Source: DT-110 sp030148525
Lineage (GTDB): Bacteria; Bacteroidota; Bacteroidia; Chitinophagales; Saprospiraceae
Length of the DNA stretch: 64,000 nucleotides
Direction of reading: 5' to 3'
NCBI GenBank assembly: GCA_965227445.1
Contig: OZ245751.1
Span: forward strand, 5,394,001-5,458,000
Position numbers and translations under genes: made by a program. Under the pieces are notes generated by a model, which searched no databases, was not told the origin of the DNA, and saw only the letters and a program-made list of their open reading frames with translations. Below, in pieces: positions 1 to 9,824 of the stretch (positions are counted from its first letter, which is position 1; every line of letters starts with the position of its first letter).

Positions 1-1
1 A

Positions 2-295
2 CAAGAAAGTATTGAACTCATTGGTAGGGTCAAGCAACTAATGCAAATCATGAAACATCAAATGCGCAGAGAATTACCGAAAGTATATAGTCAGGACTTA
101 CTAAATAATCTTTTTCGTCACCCTTACACCAAAATTGACTTTGTGATGAATGACTTAAGGGTGTCTCGGCCAACCGCAACTAACTACTTAAATCTCCTTG
201 TTGAAAATAGATTTTTGAGTCTCCATAAGTTGGGACGAAGTAACTATTACGTGAATGAAAAGTTGATTGATCTATTGTTTAATGCCCAAAACTAA
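2..295 (+). CDS. Fic-type protein, C-terminal fragment (cut by window edge)
   Basis: The reading frame is open from the left edge of the window, so this is the 3' end of a longer gene; the internal ATG at 41 is not a convincing start. The visible 97 residues hold a winged-helix-like segment of the kind found at the C-terminus of many Fic/DOC AMP-transferase proteins: LPKVYSQDLL, then NLFRHPYTKIDFV, then a recognition helix around VSRPTATNYLNLL. The catalytic Fic motif (HPFxxGNGR) would lie upstream of the window and cannot be seen. The assignment rests only on the resemblance of this tail, so another winged-helix protein is possible. Confidence 0.55.
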   Translation, partial: QESIELIGRVKQLMQIMKHQMRRELPKVYSQDLLNNLFRHPYTKIDFVMNDLRVSRPTATNYLNLLVENRFLSLHKLGRSNYYVNEKLIDLLFNAQN

Positions 296-452
296 TCACA
301 TTCAAGACTGATGCTCCCAAAAAAGGTGAATAAGACTTAGTACTCTGTAACCTAAGTAACTTTGACTTATGGCTTTGCCTTTCGTGTAGCATTGAGGTTT
401 ACCACAACCCCAACCTGATTTTTTCGTATGTTCCCTCTTAAAAGGTTCTGGC

Positions 453-3400
453 TTGCGAAGCATTCGATTTTTGGTTTCGGTGATCTGTTGTTGGCTGCTG
501 GCTGGCCCGGTGCGGGGGCAGTCATGGACCAATCGGCCACCCTTATATCCTTCTTACCAAAATGATTTTGTCAAGGAAGGAGCCTCCTATGCGGAGCAAT
601 GCTTCGATGATGTTTTCCGGGATCAGCGCGGACGGGTATGGCTGAACGTCTGCGGGGTGGAGCGCATCATCAATTCGCTGGGTTTATACGTTTTTGACGG
701 ATACAACTATCAATCGGTCGAGCCCTTTTTACCGGACGGAAAACCAATGGCCTTCCCGTCCATTCTGGGGGTGCAGGAGCAGGGAGATCTGGTCGTGGTG
801 GGTTTTGCTAATGAGCAATTGCAGCTCGTGCTATTGGATCCGGAAACCCAGGATATTGTGCCCCTTGATGTACCCGATGTAATGATCCGTCCTGCAGGCC
901 TGTCAGGCTATTTTTTCCGTAAGGGGGAGACCTTTCTGATGACAAACCAGGGAGCAGAGGTACGTCTCTTCGAGTTGCATGGTGACCAAATACGAGAGGT
1001 GTGGACCGGCCAGTACTCCGATGCCGAATGGATTGAACGAAGCGATCACCCGCTACTGGCAACAAATGACCATTACTGGCTGATGAGTAGTTCGCTGCCG
1101 TTGCTGCGGGTGGATCGGAACACCAAAGACCTGCTCTTCTATACCGTTTCCGATTTTGAGCTACCTGCTGATTTTCAAATGGCCGCTGATGCACAGATGG
1201 GTCGGGTCCCCAAAATAGTGGCAGGTCCGGAAGGGGCTATCTACTGTTATTTCCCAGGTGAACGTTCATCCCATTTCTTAAAATACGAGCCGGAGTCGGA
1301 CCGCTTTGTTAATCTGCGGGGTACCTTCCCGGATTCATGGGAACCCACCAATCTCTTTATCGACCACCAAGGTGCTCTTTGTTTTCTGTTCCAAACTCCT
1401 GACCGCGTCTATAAAAGCATTCTCCACACCACTGAGCATGAGATCCTGGATTACAGCCCCGTCCTGAAAAGCCTGACCGGCGACCTGGCTTTGTATGCCG
1501 AAGATTTTACCAGGGAGGTGATGGTGACCGAAAACGGACGCCTGAAAAACATCGGCATTCAGGCCCGGGGTGCCATTTCCAATGCCCTTCCGGGAAAATG
1601 GATTAGTTCCATACACGAAATGGGTAATGATTCCTTCCTGGTTAATGTGATTTACGAAGGGTGGTTCGTTTGGGATAAGCCATCAAATGAATACAGCCGG
1701 TTTCAAAAGCCCCTTTGCGGCCTGACGGAGACGCCCTTCGCCGATGTGATGTGCCAACAAATGATCGGTGACGACGAGGGCAACATCTGGATGATCCTGA
1801 GGCAAAACCTGGTCCGGTATAACCCGGCTAAGAATGTGTGTGAAACCTTTACCTTACCCAGACACGGACAATTATTTGCACCGCTTAACGATGGGCTATT
1901 TATCATTCAGGACCAGCGGACACACCTGTATCTTTACGATAGTAAGACACAATCGGTCCTCGATCCGGGGGCCTTTTTTCCCGAAAAGGTAGATGATTAC
2001 GTTCGTGATCTTTTTGTGGACTCACGGGGTTGGATTTGGGTACTGACCAATGCGGGCCTCTGGAAAATTGACCTGGAGAACGAAACCAGTGTGACGTACG
2101 GTTTACTGGATGGCTTTTCCGACCAGCGATTTACCGCTATCTACGAGGATACTCAAAACCGGATTTGGGTGGGTACTTATACGAGCGGGTTATACATTCT
2201 GAATCCCCTTACCGATGAACTGAAGAATATCCGAGCTGAAGACGGACTGTCGAGCGATGCCGTGATGAGTCTGATCGGCAATCAACAGGGTATGGTCTGG
2301 GCCGGTACGGAATACGGTATTAGTTTGTTGACGGAAGAAGGAGAGATCGTCACCAGCATATACGAAGAAGACGGACTGAGCTACGAAGTATTTGAACGTT
2401 TTGATCCCTTCCGGGATTCGAAGGGGACCCTCTATTTTGGTAGCAGGAATGGCATCAACGTCATAGAGCCGGACGTTTTTACCGAAAATACCCGTAAAGA
2501 ATCGGAGCTTCACATTTTTCTGTCGGAGTTGCGATACTTCGATCGCGAGCAAGGTGAGGAAAAACAGATTCTTACGGGGTTTAATAATCTGCCTACCCTG
2601 CACCTGCCTCCCCAACAACCATTTCTGCACGCCCGGTTTGGGCTTTCCAATTTGGTAGAGCCACAAAAGAACCGGTATACCTATCGCCTGAACGGGTTTT
2701 CGGATGAATGGATCCCGCTGGGCCAAACGCCTGAGCTGCATATCGACCGACTGCCCCCCGGCCGCTATACCATCAATATCAGGGGATCCGATTTTAGAAA
2801 TAATGAATCGGTGGAAATGATCTCCATTCCGGTGGTCGTGCACGAGTTTTTCTTTAAACAACCCTGGTTTTACGGATTAGTTGCCTTACCATTTGTGATC
2901 TTCGGACTGATCTGGGCACGCAACAAACAACTGGAAAACCGACGCCTGGAAGCAGAAGTAGCCCGGCGCACGGAAGAGATCAGGGCCGACCGCGACCTGA
3001 TCGAAGCTCAGGCCCAGGAATTACAGCAACTGGACGATATGAAGTCGCGCTTCTTCAGCAATATATCCCACGAGTTACGTACGCCGGTAACCCTGATCTC
3101 GGCACCCATCGAGGATTTTATCCAGCGATCAGCCAAACAACTCACCCGGGAATCCCTTGACCGGCTGAACCTGGTACTGCGCAATGCCCATAAATTAAAA
3201 CGCCTGGTGGAGGAGATCCTGGAGCTGTCACGAGTCGATGACCAGCGGGTAAAATTACGCGAGGAGGCTATCTCCCCTACTCGCTTTTGCCGGCAGCTAT
3301 TCGATATCTACCGCAGTGGTGCCAGTATGAAGTCGATCAATTACGTCTTCGAGTCGTCGGTTCCGGATAATGCCCGGTACTGGGTCGATCCCAACCGACT

Positions 3401-4607
3401 GGAAAAGATCGTCAACAACCTCCTGAGCAATGCCCTGAAGTTTACGTCCCGGCAGGGTATGGTTAAAGTACAATTGACCCGGGAAAAGGATCAGTTGCAC
3501 CTTTCTGTCCAGGACACCGGCCGGGGTATCCCCGAGGAAGACCTGCCCCACATTTTTGACCGGTATTTCCAGTCCGGTCGCCAGGAGCTGGCCAGTGAAG
3601 GGGGCACGGGTATCGGCTTGTCCCTCGCCAGCGAACTGGCCCGGCTTATGCAGGGCACACTGACGGTGGATAGTCAATGGGGAAAGGGCAGTACCTTTCA
3701 TCTGCGTTTACCCGCCCGAAGGGCATCTGAGGACGATGCAACGGCCAACCGAAAAAATACCGAAGAGGTCACCCCGGCAATCATTCTGCCAGACCAGGAA
3801 GCGACAACATCCTCCGGGGCCGATACCCACCCACGCATTCTGCTGGTAGAGGACAATCCGGATATGCAGGAATTGCTGGTTATGCTTTTGCAGGAGCAAT
3901 ACCCACTGCTGGTCGCTCAGCACGGAGCCGAAGCCTGGGAATGGTTGTCACGAGAGGATCCAAGATTGGATCAGGTCGATATGATCATTTCCGACATCAT
4001 GATGCCACATATGGACGGGTACGAGCTGCTGGAACACATAAAGGCGCATCCACGCTGGCAGAAGCTACCGGTCATTATGCTGACGGCCCGTTCAGCGGAG
4101 GAGTCCAAGCTACAGGCCCTGCGCATGGGCGTCGATGATTATTTACTGAAACCCTTCTCGCCGGAGGAACTGCAACTTCGCATCGCCAAACTACTGACCA
4201 ATTTCCGGGAACGAAATTCTATACCTGCCGACGGATCCGGTTCCCAGCCAGCGGTACAAGTTTCCTTCGCGGAAGAGGATTCTGCCAACTTAACCTGGCT
4301 TAAGGAAGTGGAGGATGCTGCCGTAGAAGCCCTGGATAAGGGCATCAAACTGACTACGGCTCATTTAGCAGGTACGGTTTTTCTGAGTAATCGCCAGTTC
4401 AGCCGAAACCTGCAGTCTCTGACCGGCCTTACTCCCATTCAGTATATCAAAGAAGTCAAGCTGCAAAAGGCCCGCCATTTGCTGGAAAGCGGGGCCTGCA
4501 AAACCGTGGAGGAAGTAGCCGGCCGCACCGGCTTCAGTTCCGGGAGTTACCTCAAAAAAGTCTACGAAGGCCACTTCGGGAAATCACCCTCCGAGTATCT
4601 GCGGTAG
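453..4607 (+). CDS. Hybrid two-component system sensor kinase/response regulator with AraC output (HTCC type)
   Basis: This 1384-residue protein is a one-piece signalling system typical of Bacteroidota. It has a signal peptide (about 1-22), a long periplasmic part with propeller repeats such as DSRGWIWVLTNAGLWKI and NRIWVGTYTSGLYIL, a Y_Y_Y-like domain and one membrane helix (about 800-822). The cytoplasmic part has a HisKA dimerisation domain with the phospho-His in SHELRTP (near residue 873), an HATPase domain (NNLLSNALKF, DTGRGIP, GTGIGLSL), a receiver starting at ILLVEDNPDMQ with acceptor Asp in SDIMMPHMDG (near 1181), and a C-terminal AraC helix-turn-helix (about 1285-1384). The start is TTG at 453; no in-frame ATG lies between it and the upstream stop, and an AAAGG stretch sits about 8 bases before. 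The ligand is unknown; such proteins often control polysaccharide or surface-protein genes. Confidence 0.93.
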   Translation: MRSIRFLVSVICCWLLAGPVRGQSWTNRPPLYPSYQNDFVKEGASYAEQCFDDVFRDQRGRVWLNVCGVERIINSLGLYVFDGYNYQSVEPFLPDGKPMAFPSILGVQEQGDLVVVGFANEQLQLVLLDPETQDIVPLDVPDVMIRPAGLSGYFFRKGETFLMTNQGAEVRLFELHGDQIREVWTGQYSDAEWIERSDHPLLATNDHYWLMSSSLPLLRVDRNTKDLLFYTVSDFELPADFQMAADAQMGRVPKIVAGPEGAIYCYFPGERSSHFLKYEPESDRFVNLRGTFPDSWEPTNLFIDHQGALCFLFQTPDRVYKSILHTTEHEILDYSPVLKSLTGDLALYAEDFTREVMVTENGRLKNIGIQARGAISNALPGKWISSIHEMGNDSFLVNVIYEGWFVWDKPSNEYSRFQKPLCGLTETPFADVMCQQMIGDDEGNIWMILRQNLVRYNPAKNVCETFTLPRHGQLFAPLNDGLFIIQDQRTHLYLYDSKTQSVLDPGAFFPEKVDDYVRDLFVDSRGWIWVLTNAGLWKIDLENETSVTYGLLDGFSDQRFTAIYEDTQNRIWVGTYTSGLYILNPLTDELKNIRAEDGLSSDAVMSLIGNQQGMVWAGTEYGISLLTEEGEIVTSIYEEDGLSYEVFERFDPFRDSKGTLYFGSRNGINVIEPDVFTENTRKESELHIFLSELRYFDREQGEEKQILTGFNNLPTLHLPPQQPFLHARFGLSNLVEPQKNRYTYRLNGFSDEWIPLGQTPELHIDRLPPGRYTINIRGSDFRNNESVEMISIPVVVHEFFFKQPWFYGLVALPFVIFGLIWARNKQLENRRLEAEVARRTEEIRADRDLIEAQAQELQQLDDMKSRFFSNISHELRTPVTLISAPIEDFIQRSAKQLTRESLDRLNLVLRNAHKLKRLVEEILELSRVDDQRVKLREEAISPTRFCRQLFDIYRSGASMKSINYVFESSVPDNARYWVDPNRLEKIVNNLLSNALKFTSRQGMVKVQLTREKDQLHLSVQDTGRGIPEEDLPHIFDRYFQSGRQELASEGGTGIGLSLASELARLMQGTLTVDSQWGKGSTFHLRLPARRASEDDATANRKNTEEVTPAIILPDQEATTSSGADTHPRILLVEDNPDMQELLVMLLQEQYPLLVAQHGAEAWEWLSREDPRLDQVDMIISDIMMPHMDGYELLEHIKAHPRWQKLPVIMLTARSAEESKLQALRMGVDDYLLKPFSPEELQLRIAKLLTNFRERNSIPADGSGSQPAVQVSFAEEDSANLTWLKEVEDAAVEALDKGIKLTTAHLAGTVFLSNRQFSRNLQSLTGLTPIQYIKEVKLQKARHLLESGACKTVEEVAGRTGFSSGSYLKKVYEGHFGKSPSEYLR

Positions 4608-4743
4608 TTTCGTTTTACCACTTGTTCGTTTTTCCGATATTACTGGTTCAGGCTGAGCATTCACATTACGAATGCCAGGGAGGTAAACCCAAAACCATTT
4701 TTGACTTCCGATTTTCCACGGCTGCCGCAGTCCATTTCTGACC

Positions 4744-4762
4744 TCTGATCTCTAACCTCTGA
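4744..4762. repeat. 19-bp dispersed repeat, intergenic copy
   Basis: The 19-mer TCTGATCTCTAACCTCTGA recurs exactly at 27237-27255, where it lies inside a coding region. Here it sits within a longer run of similar TCTGACCTCT steps between the sensor gene and the next gene. Confidence 0.7.
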
Positions 4763-4797
4763 CCTCTATTTGTCTTCTTTCTACCGAGATCTGTCCA

Positions 4798-4827
4798 GTT
4801 TTTTGCTCCACCACCTGGCCATCTTTG
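4798..4827 (+). promoter_or_regulatory. Probable Bacteroidota-type promoter
   Basis: A TTTTTTG run (about 4798-4804) is followed about 19 bases later by CATCTTTG (4820-4827), close to the -33 TTTG / -7 TAnnTTTG pattern of Bacteroidota primary sigma factors. It would give a leader of about 40 bases before the ATG at 4876 and argues against the in-frame TTG at 4825 as a start. Confidence 0.45.
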
Positions 4828-4875
4828 TGCTATTCGGAATCAGTAAGGATTCCCCAATCCGCAAAAAGAACGGCC

Positions 4876-5481
4876 ATGAATTATTTAAAACGGCAGCGGG
4901 TAGCACCTTCATCACCGGGCCTTCAGGGTGATTATTATTTCTCCCTGCAGCCAAACAGCTATCAGCGTTTTTTGCAGGGCTATACCCGGCTTATCCTGTT
5001 GGTCGTACTTCCGCTGCTTGCGACCTATTGCGTGTTGTTAGCAGCCGGATGGCCATCTGCTCTTTTTTGCGGAAGCATCATGGGGATAGTACTGGTGGTG
5101 GGGTCCCTGCTTTTCTACTACGATCGCCGTCGTGCCAAAACCCAACACGCGACCTGTACCCTGGCCATCCACGAGAATCGGATCACTGTTTCCGGAGAGC
5201 AATGCCCTGATCAAACCGTGGCTCGTGAAGAACTCACCGTAACCATGCTGGGATGGGGTGAGGATCTGACCAATTTGTATCCGGCCATTCGACTAACCGG
5301 GAAGGATCTGGAGATGACCATTGGCATCAACAAAGGGGCGTACCCCTTCTCCGATGTACGGCAAACGGTGCAGGCCACCGACTATCTGATGAGCTCTCCG
5401 GGCGCATGGCAAGAGCTGCTTAAGGCTCTTGATGTACCGGAGGCACAACAAATACCTGCATTTGCTCAAAGCGAAGGTTAG
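4876..5481 (+). CDS. Small membrane protein of unknown function
   Basis: A 201-residue protein that I do not recognise as a named family. It has a short polar N-terminus, two adjacent hydrophobic helices (LILLVVLPLLATYCVLLAAG and IMGIVLVVGSLLFYY), then a soluble domain of about 120 residues with beta-rich character. The layout resembles YcxB-like or PH-like bacterial membrane proteins (two helices plus a cytosolic PH-type domain), but that is only a structural guess. The ATG at 4876 is preferred over the upstream TTG at 4825 because the latter falls inside the probable promoter. The gene lies 33 bases before the next coding region and may share a transcript with it. Confidence 0.7.
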   Translation: MNYLKRQRVAPSSPGLQGDYYFSLQPNSYQRFLQGYTRLILLVVLPLLATYCVLLAAGWPSALFCGSIMGIVLVVGSLLFYYDRRRAKTQHATCTLAIHENRITVSGEQCPDQTVAREELTVTMLGWGEDLTNLYPAIRLTGKDLEMTIGINKGAYPFSDVRQTVQATDYLMSSPGAWQELLKALDVPEAQQIPAFAQSEG

Positions 5482-5514
5482 GCTTTTTCTGGAAAAACTA
5501 AAAACAAACATAAC

Positions 5515-6972
5515 ATGAAAAAGGCGTTAGGAATCATTTGCACATTAGTCTTGCTAGCTGCCACCGGCGTTGGCGCTCAGGTCGGTATCAATGCAGATAA
5601 TGCCCTCCCCGACAGCTCGGCTATGCTCGATGTACAAAGCACCAATAAAGGGTTTCTGGTACCCCGGATGACCACTACTCAACGGGACTCAATCCTAAAT
5701 CCGGCTACCGGTCTACTGGTCTACGTCAATACCGACAGCAGTTTTTATTATTTCGACGGGACAACCTGGTTACAACTAACGGGCGGTACTATTTCTGCAC
5801 TCGCCGATGCCGACAACGACACCAAAATCCAGGTAGAAGAAAGTGCCGATGAGGACAAAATTCGGTTTGACACCGATGGAACGGAAAGAATGGTTATCAG
5901 GGATAACGGAAAAATAGGAATAGGTCAGTCAACCCCTGCTTGGCCCACAACTGTACGCAGTGACGAAAATATTTTCTCCGCTGGAGATACGATTGATCCC
6001 ACCAAGTTTGCGCTAACCGTAGTCAATGGCGATGGAGCAAATAATGAAGGGGTTGGTATAGGATTGGGGAAAAGTAGCAATGGTGGACAGGCCGGTGCTG
6101 GAATCGTTTTCCAAAAGACCGGCACCAATTCCCTTGGTAAGCTAATGTTCACGATTAAAAGTGATGGAACAACTAATGGTCCGCAAACACCTGCACTTAC
6201 AATACTTCCCTTTTCTGGTAGGGTTGGTATAGGTACAACCACACCCGGTGATCAACTTCATGTAGAAGGTGCTATCAGAATGGTAGACGGTAATGAAGCG
6301 GCTGGTTACATTCCAGTGGCATCTGACAATGGTAAAATGACCTGGACAGACCCAGGCACAGTGCAAACAGACACGCTTTCTGTGATTGCGGATGCCGATA
6401 ACGATACCAAAATCCAGGTAGAGAACAATCCCGATGAGGACATCATACGGTTTAAGTTGGGCGGCACAGAACATTTCAGAATGGTAGGTGGAAGAATGGT
6501 CGTTGCTGGCACATCCAGTAATTATGCTTACGGAAGCAACAGCACACTAAGCGATTTAACCACCGGAACGGCAAACGTTGTTTTTGGTCAAGGATTGCAC
6601 AATGTAACTTCGGGATCTTCCAATGTAGCATTAGGAGTAGATGCAGGTGCCTTTGTTACAACAGGAGACAACAATACATTTCTTGGGAGACAAGCAGGGT
6701 ACAGTCTTCAAAATGGTTCCGGTAACGTTTTCTTGGGTTATCGAGCTGGTTTTGGTGAAGCAGGTGCTTCTAACAAGTTGTTTATTGAAAATACCGGCTC
6801 CGGATCGCCCCTCATCTACGGAGAGTTTGACAATGACATAGTAGGTATTAATGGTGACCTCGGGATAGGTACACATTCACCTGCAGACGAACTGCACGTA
6901 GAAGGCTCCATTAGAATGGTAGACGGTAATCAAGCTGCAGGTTACATTCCAGATCTGCCAATGGAACAATGA
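5515..6972 (+). CDS. Surface adhesin/tail-fibre-like protein, N-terminal part of a frameshifted gene
   Basis: This 485-residue frame begins with a signal peptide (MKKALGIICTLVLLAATGVG, then AQ) and a module reading PDSSAMLDVQSTNKGFLVPRMTT. Repeats follow: linkers of the type AGYIPV..WTDPGTVQTDT, ADADNDTKIQVEE segments, and YadA-head-like runs such as GSSNVALGVDAG and GSGNVFLGYRAG. It stops at 6972 within one of these linkers because a 4-base deletion shifts the frame. The next frame (6969-9824) carries on the same repeat pattern without a signal peptide. The two are best read as one gene of about 1435 residues broken or phase-shifted at 6953-6956. The product would be exported and probably trimeric and fibrous. 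If the break is real, this half lacks the C-terminal S74 chaperone. Confidence 0.85.
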   Translation: MKKALGIICTLVLLAATGVGAQVGINADNALPDSSAMLDVQSTNKGFLVPRMTTTQRDSILNPATGLLVYVNTDSSFYYFDGTTWLQLTGGTISALADADNDTKIQVEESADEDKIRFDTDGTERMVIRDNGKIGIGQSTPAWPTTVRSDENIFSAGDTIDPTKFALTVVNGDGANNEGVGIGLGKSSNGGQAGAGIVFQKTGTNSLGKLMFTIKSDGTTNGPQTPALTILPFSGRVGIGTTTPGDQLHVEGAIRMVDGNEAAGYIPVASDNGKMTWTDPGTVQTDTLSVIADADNDTKIQVENNPDEDIIRFKLGGTEHFRMVGGRMVVAGTSSNYAYGSNSTLSDLTTGTANVVFGQGLHNVTSGSSNVALGVDAGAFVTTGDNNTFLGRQAGYSLQNGSGNVFLGYRAGFGEAGASNKLFIENTGSGSPLIYGEFDNDIVGINGDLGIGTHSPADELHVEGSIRMVDGNQAAGYIPDLPMEQ

Positions 6973-9824
6973 CCTGGACTGACCCAGGCACGGTGCAAAC
7001 AGACACGCTTTCTGTGATTGCGGATGCCGATAACGATACCAAAATGCAAGTGGAGGAAAGTGCAGATGATGACATCATTCGGTTTGATATCGGAGGCACC
7101 GAGAACTTCCGAATGGACGATGGAAGGTTGGAGGTACTCAATACCGGAGGTTCTGTTTTTATTGGAGAGAATGCCGGAGCCAATGACGATGGGTCAGACA
7201 ACAGAAATATTTACATAGGAGAAGGTTCTGGCGAAAACAGTACAACTGCCTACTACAATACAGCTATTGGTTTTTCTTCAATGGGAACTATCACTTTGGG
7301 GAACTTAAATACTTCTGTTGGTAACAACGCTTTATCAAATATTACTGAAGGTTCAGATAATGTTGCCTTGGGAGTTTCCGCCTTAAATGACCTGACCACA
7401 GGTGACAGAAATGTTGCTTTAGGCAGGGTAGCACTGCAAGGTCTTGAGACTGGTAGCGGTAATGTGGCTATTGGTTATGGAGCTGGGACAACTTCTTCAG
7501 GAAGCGGAAACGTTTTCATTGGAAACCTGGCGGCTTCATTTGAAACAGGCTCAAACAAACTCTACATTGAAAATACCCAATCATCAGCTCCTCTCATTTA
7601 CGGAGAGTTTGATAACGATATAGTCGGAATAAACGGCCAACTTGGTGTTGGCACACAATCACCAACAGACGAACTGCATGTAGAAGGTTCCATAAGAATG
7701 GTAGATGGTAATGAAGCTGCTGGTTACATTCCAGTTGCAGATGCCAATGGAACAATGGTCTGGACTGACCCAGGCACGGTGCAAACAGACACGCTTTCAG
7801 TGATTGCGGATGCCGATAACGACACCAAAATACAAGTAGAGGAAAGTGCAGATGACGACAGAATTCGGTTTGATATCGGAGGCACCGAGCACTTCCGAAT
7901 GGATAACGGAAGGTTAGAGGTTCTGAATACTGGAAGATCCGTATTTATCGGGGAAAGTGCGGGTGCCAATGACGATGGGTCATTTAACAGAAATGTCTAC
8001 GTGGGTCATCAAGCAGGCGAAAACGGTTTTTCTGCCCAATACAATACGGCCGTTGGTCATGATGCGATGAGGTTCATCACTACGGGTGGCTTCAATACAT
8101 CTATTGGAGCCTATGCCTTGAACAAAATTACCGGTGGAGAGAACAATGTCGCTGTAGGTGTTTATTCCTTGGATAAACTTACAACAGGTGACAGGAATAT
8201 TTCATTAGGCAGAGAGTCACTGTTTAGTGTTGTTGGCGGTAGAAAGAATGTTGCTATTGGTTATCAAGCTGGAAGATCAACAAATGGAACAGGAAACATA
8301 TTCATTGGAGACCAAGCGGCTATGAATTTAACTGGCTCGAACAAACTTTACATCGAAAACTCTTCTTCCTCAAGTCCGCTCATCTACGGAGAGTTTGATA
8401 ACGATATAGTCGGAATAAACGGTAAGCTTGGTGTAGGCATACAATCACCAGCAGACGAACTGCATGTAGAAGGCTCCATTAGGATGATAGATGGCAATGA
8501 GGCAGCTGGTTACATTCCAGTGGCAGATGCCAATGGAACAATGGTCTGGACAGCCCCTTCCGCCATTTCTGGAATAAATGAACTATCCGATGCCGACAAC
8601 GACACCAAAATGCAGGTAGAGGAAAGCGGAGATGAGGACATCATCCGTTTTGATGTGGACGGAAGCCAGGCCTTAACCATTAGTAGTACTGCCAATGGGC
8701 GCTCACGTTTATTTTTTACCAATGCGAATTCGGGCATTAATATCAATGGCGGATTTAATCTTTCCTCCGGAAGCGATAACATTATTTTAGGAACCAATGC
8801 CGGGACTACCTTAACCACGGGCTCAAATAACTTGTTTTTGGGTACACGAGCCGGCTTTACTACTAATGGTAGCGGGAATGTATTTTTAGGCTATGAAGCG
8901 GGGCAGCTTGAAACCGGGTCCAACAAGCTTTACTTAGACAACTCAAGCTCATCTACACCACTGATCTATGGTGAGTTTGATAATGACCTTGTGGGTATCA
9001 ATGGTAATTTGGGTGTGGGTACAGGTGCACCGGATGTAACCCTTCACGTTAGCGCTTCATCTACTGGCGAGACTACGGGCATCAAGCTTACGCAAGGTGT
9101 CGGCAACTCCGTTTTTTACCATAATGCAGATAACGACCTCGTCATCCGCAAGCTGAGTCAGGCCGACCAACTGGTATTGAACGATGGCGGAGAAGTCGGT
9201 GTGGGCACCAACGCCCCAAACTCTAAGTTCCACGCGGTAGACAATTTCACTTCTGCTGGTACATACGTAGCCACTGTGGAAAACACCGGAAACGGTGAAT
9301 ATGCAAACGGCCTGAGGATCAAAGCGGGGCAGAACACGCAGTCGGTCAACAACCGTTTCATCTCCTTCGTAAAACCAAATGGAGACGAAATCGGTGCTGT
9401 TCGTCAGATCACCTCATCAAGTGTGGACTACAACACCACTTCTGATGAGCGCCTGAAGACCAACATCACCCCAACTACAAAAGGCTTGCAAGACCTGATG
9501 AAAATTGAGGTGAAAGACTATGTGTACAAAGAAGATCAGGACCAACCTCAAACGGGTTTCATTGCCCAGCAGGTTTATGAGCATTATCCCACTGCCGTCA
9601 GTCCGGGAACGGATGTGAAAACCAACCCCTGGATGATGGACTATGGCAAAATGACACCTCTTCTGGTGAAGGCAGTGCAGGACCTTACCAAAGTGGTCGA
9701 GGAGAAAAACGCTGAAAACAAAGCCTTGCAGGAACAAGTCAGTGAATTGATGCAAAGAATGGAGCAGTTGGAGCAACAGCATAAAGCCCTTAAAGTATTG
9801 GAAACTACTGCTTCCCAGAAGTAA
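6969..9824 (+). CDS. Surface adhesin/tail-fibre-like protein with C-terminal S74 chaperone domain (second part of frameshifted gene)
   Basis: These 951 residues continue the upstream frame. Three to four large modules each contain a DADNDTKxQVEES linker, a VFIGE(N/S)AGANDDGS stretch, YadA-head-like NVALG/NVAIGYQAG repeats and a closing LIYGEFDNDIVGING block. The C-terminus (about 815-951) is an intramolecular-chaperone/peptidase S74 domain, recognisable by SDERLK (825-830), GFIAQQV and YGKMTPLLVKAVQDL, then a coiled coil. In endosialidase tail fibres this domain drives trimer folding and then cuts itself off before the Ser of SDERLK. The formal ATG at 6969 overlaps the previous stop by four bases (ATGA), so translational re-initiation is conceivable. 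The lack of an export signal makes a broken single gene more likely. Confidence 0.85.
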   Translation: MTWTDPGTVQTDTLSVIADADNDTKMQVEESADDDIIRFDIGGTENFRMDDGRLEVLNTGGSVFIGENAGANDDGSDNRNIYIGEGSGENSTTAYYNTAIGFSSMGTITLGNLNTSVGNNALSNITEGSDNVALGVSALNDLTTGDRNVALGRVALQGLETGSGNVAIGYGAGTTSSGSGNVFIGNLAASFETGSNKLYIENTQSSAPLIYGEFDNDIVGINGQLGVGTQSPTDELHVEGSIRMVDGNEAAGYIPVADANGTMVWTDPGTVQTDTLSVIADADNDTKIQVEESADDDRIRFDIGGTEHFRMDNGRLEVLNTGRSVFIGESAGANDDGSFNRNVYVGHQAGENGFSAQYNTAVGHDAMRFITTGGFNTSIGAYALNKITGGENNVAVGVYSLDKLTTGDRNISLGRESLFSVVGGRKNVAIGYQAGRSTNGTGNIFIGDQAAMNLTGSNKLYIENSSSSSPLIYGEFDNDIVGINGKLGVGIQSPADELHVEGSIRMIDGNEAAGYIPVADANGTMVWTAPSAISGINELSDADNDTKMQVEESGDEDIIRFDVDGSQALTISSTANGRSRLFFTNANSGININGGFNLSSGSDNIILGTNAGTTLTTGSNNLFLGTRAGFTTNGSGNVFLGYEAGQLETGSNKLYLDNSSSSTPLIYGEFDNDLVGINGNLGVGTGAPDVTLHVSASSTGETTGIKLTQGVGNSVFYHNADNDLVIRKLSQADQLVLNDGGEVGVGTNAPNSKFHAVDNFTSAGTYVATVENTGNGEYANGLRIKAGQNTQSVNNRFISFVKPNGDEIGAVRQITSSSVDYNTTSDERLKTNITPTTKGLQDLMKIEVKDYVYKEDQDQPQTGFIAQQVYEHYPTAVSPGTDVKTNPWMMDYGKMTPLLVKAVQDLTKVVEEKNAENKALQEQVSELMQRMEQLEQQHKALKVLETTASQK

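Noticed and set aside
302..532. 76-residue minus-strand frame at the start of the sensor gene
   Set aside because: It overlaps the signal peptide region of the sensor on the opposite strand and has no coding features.
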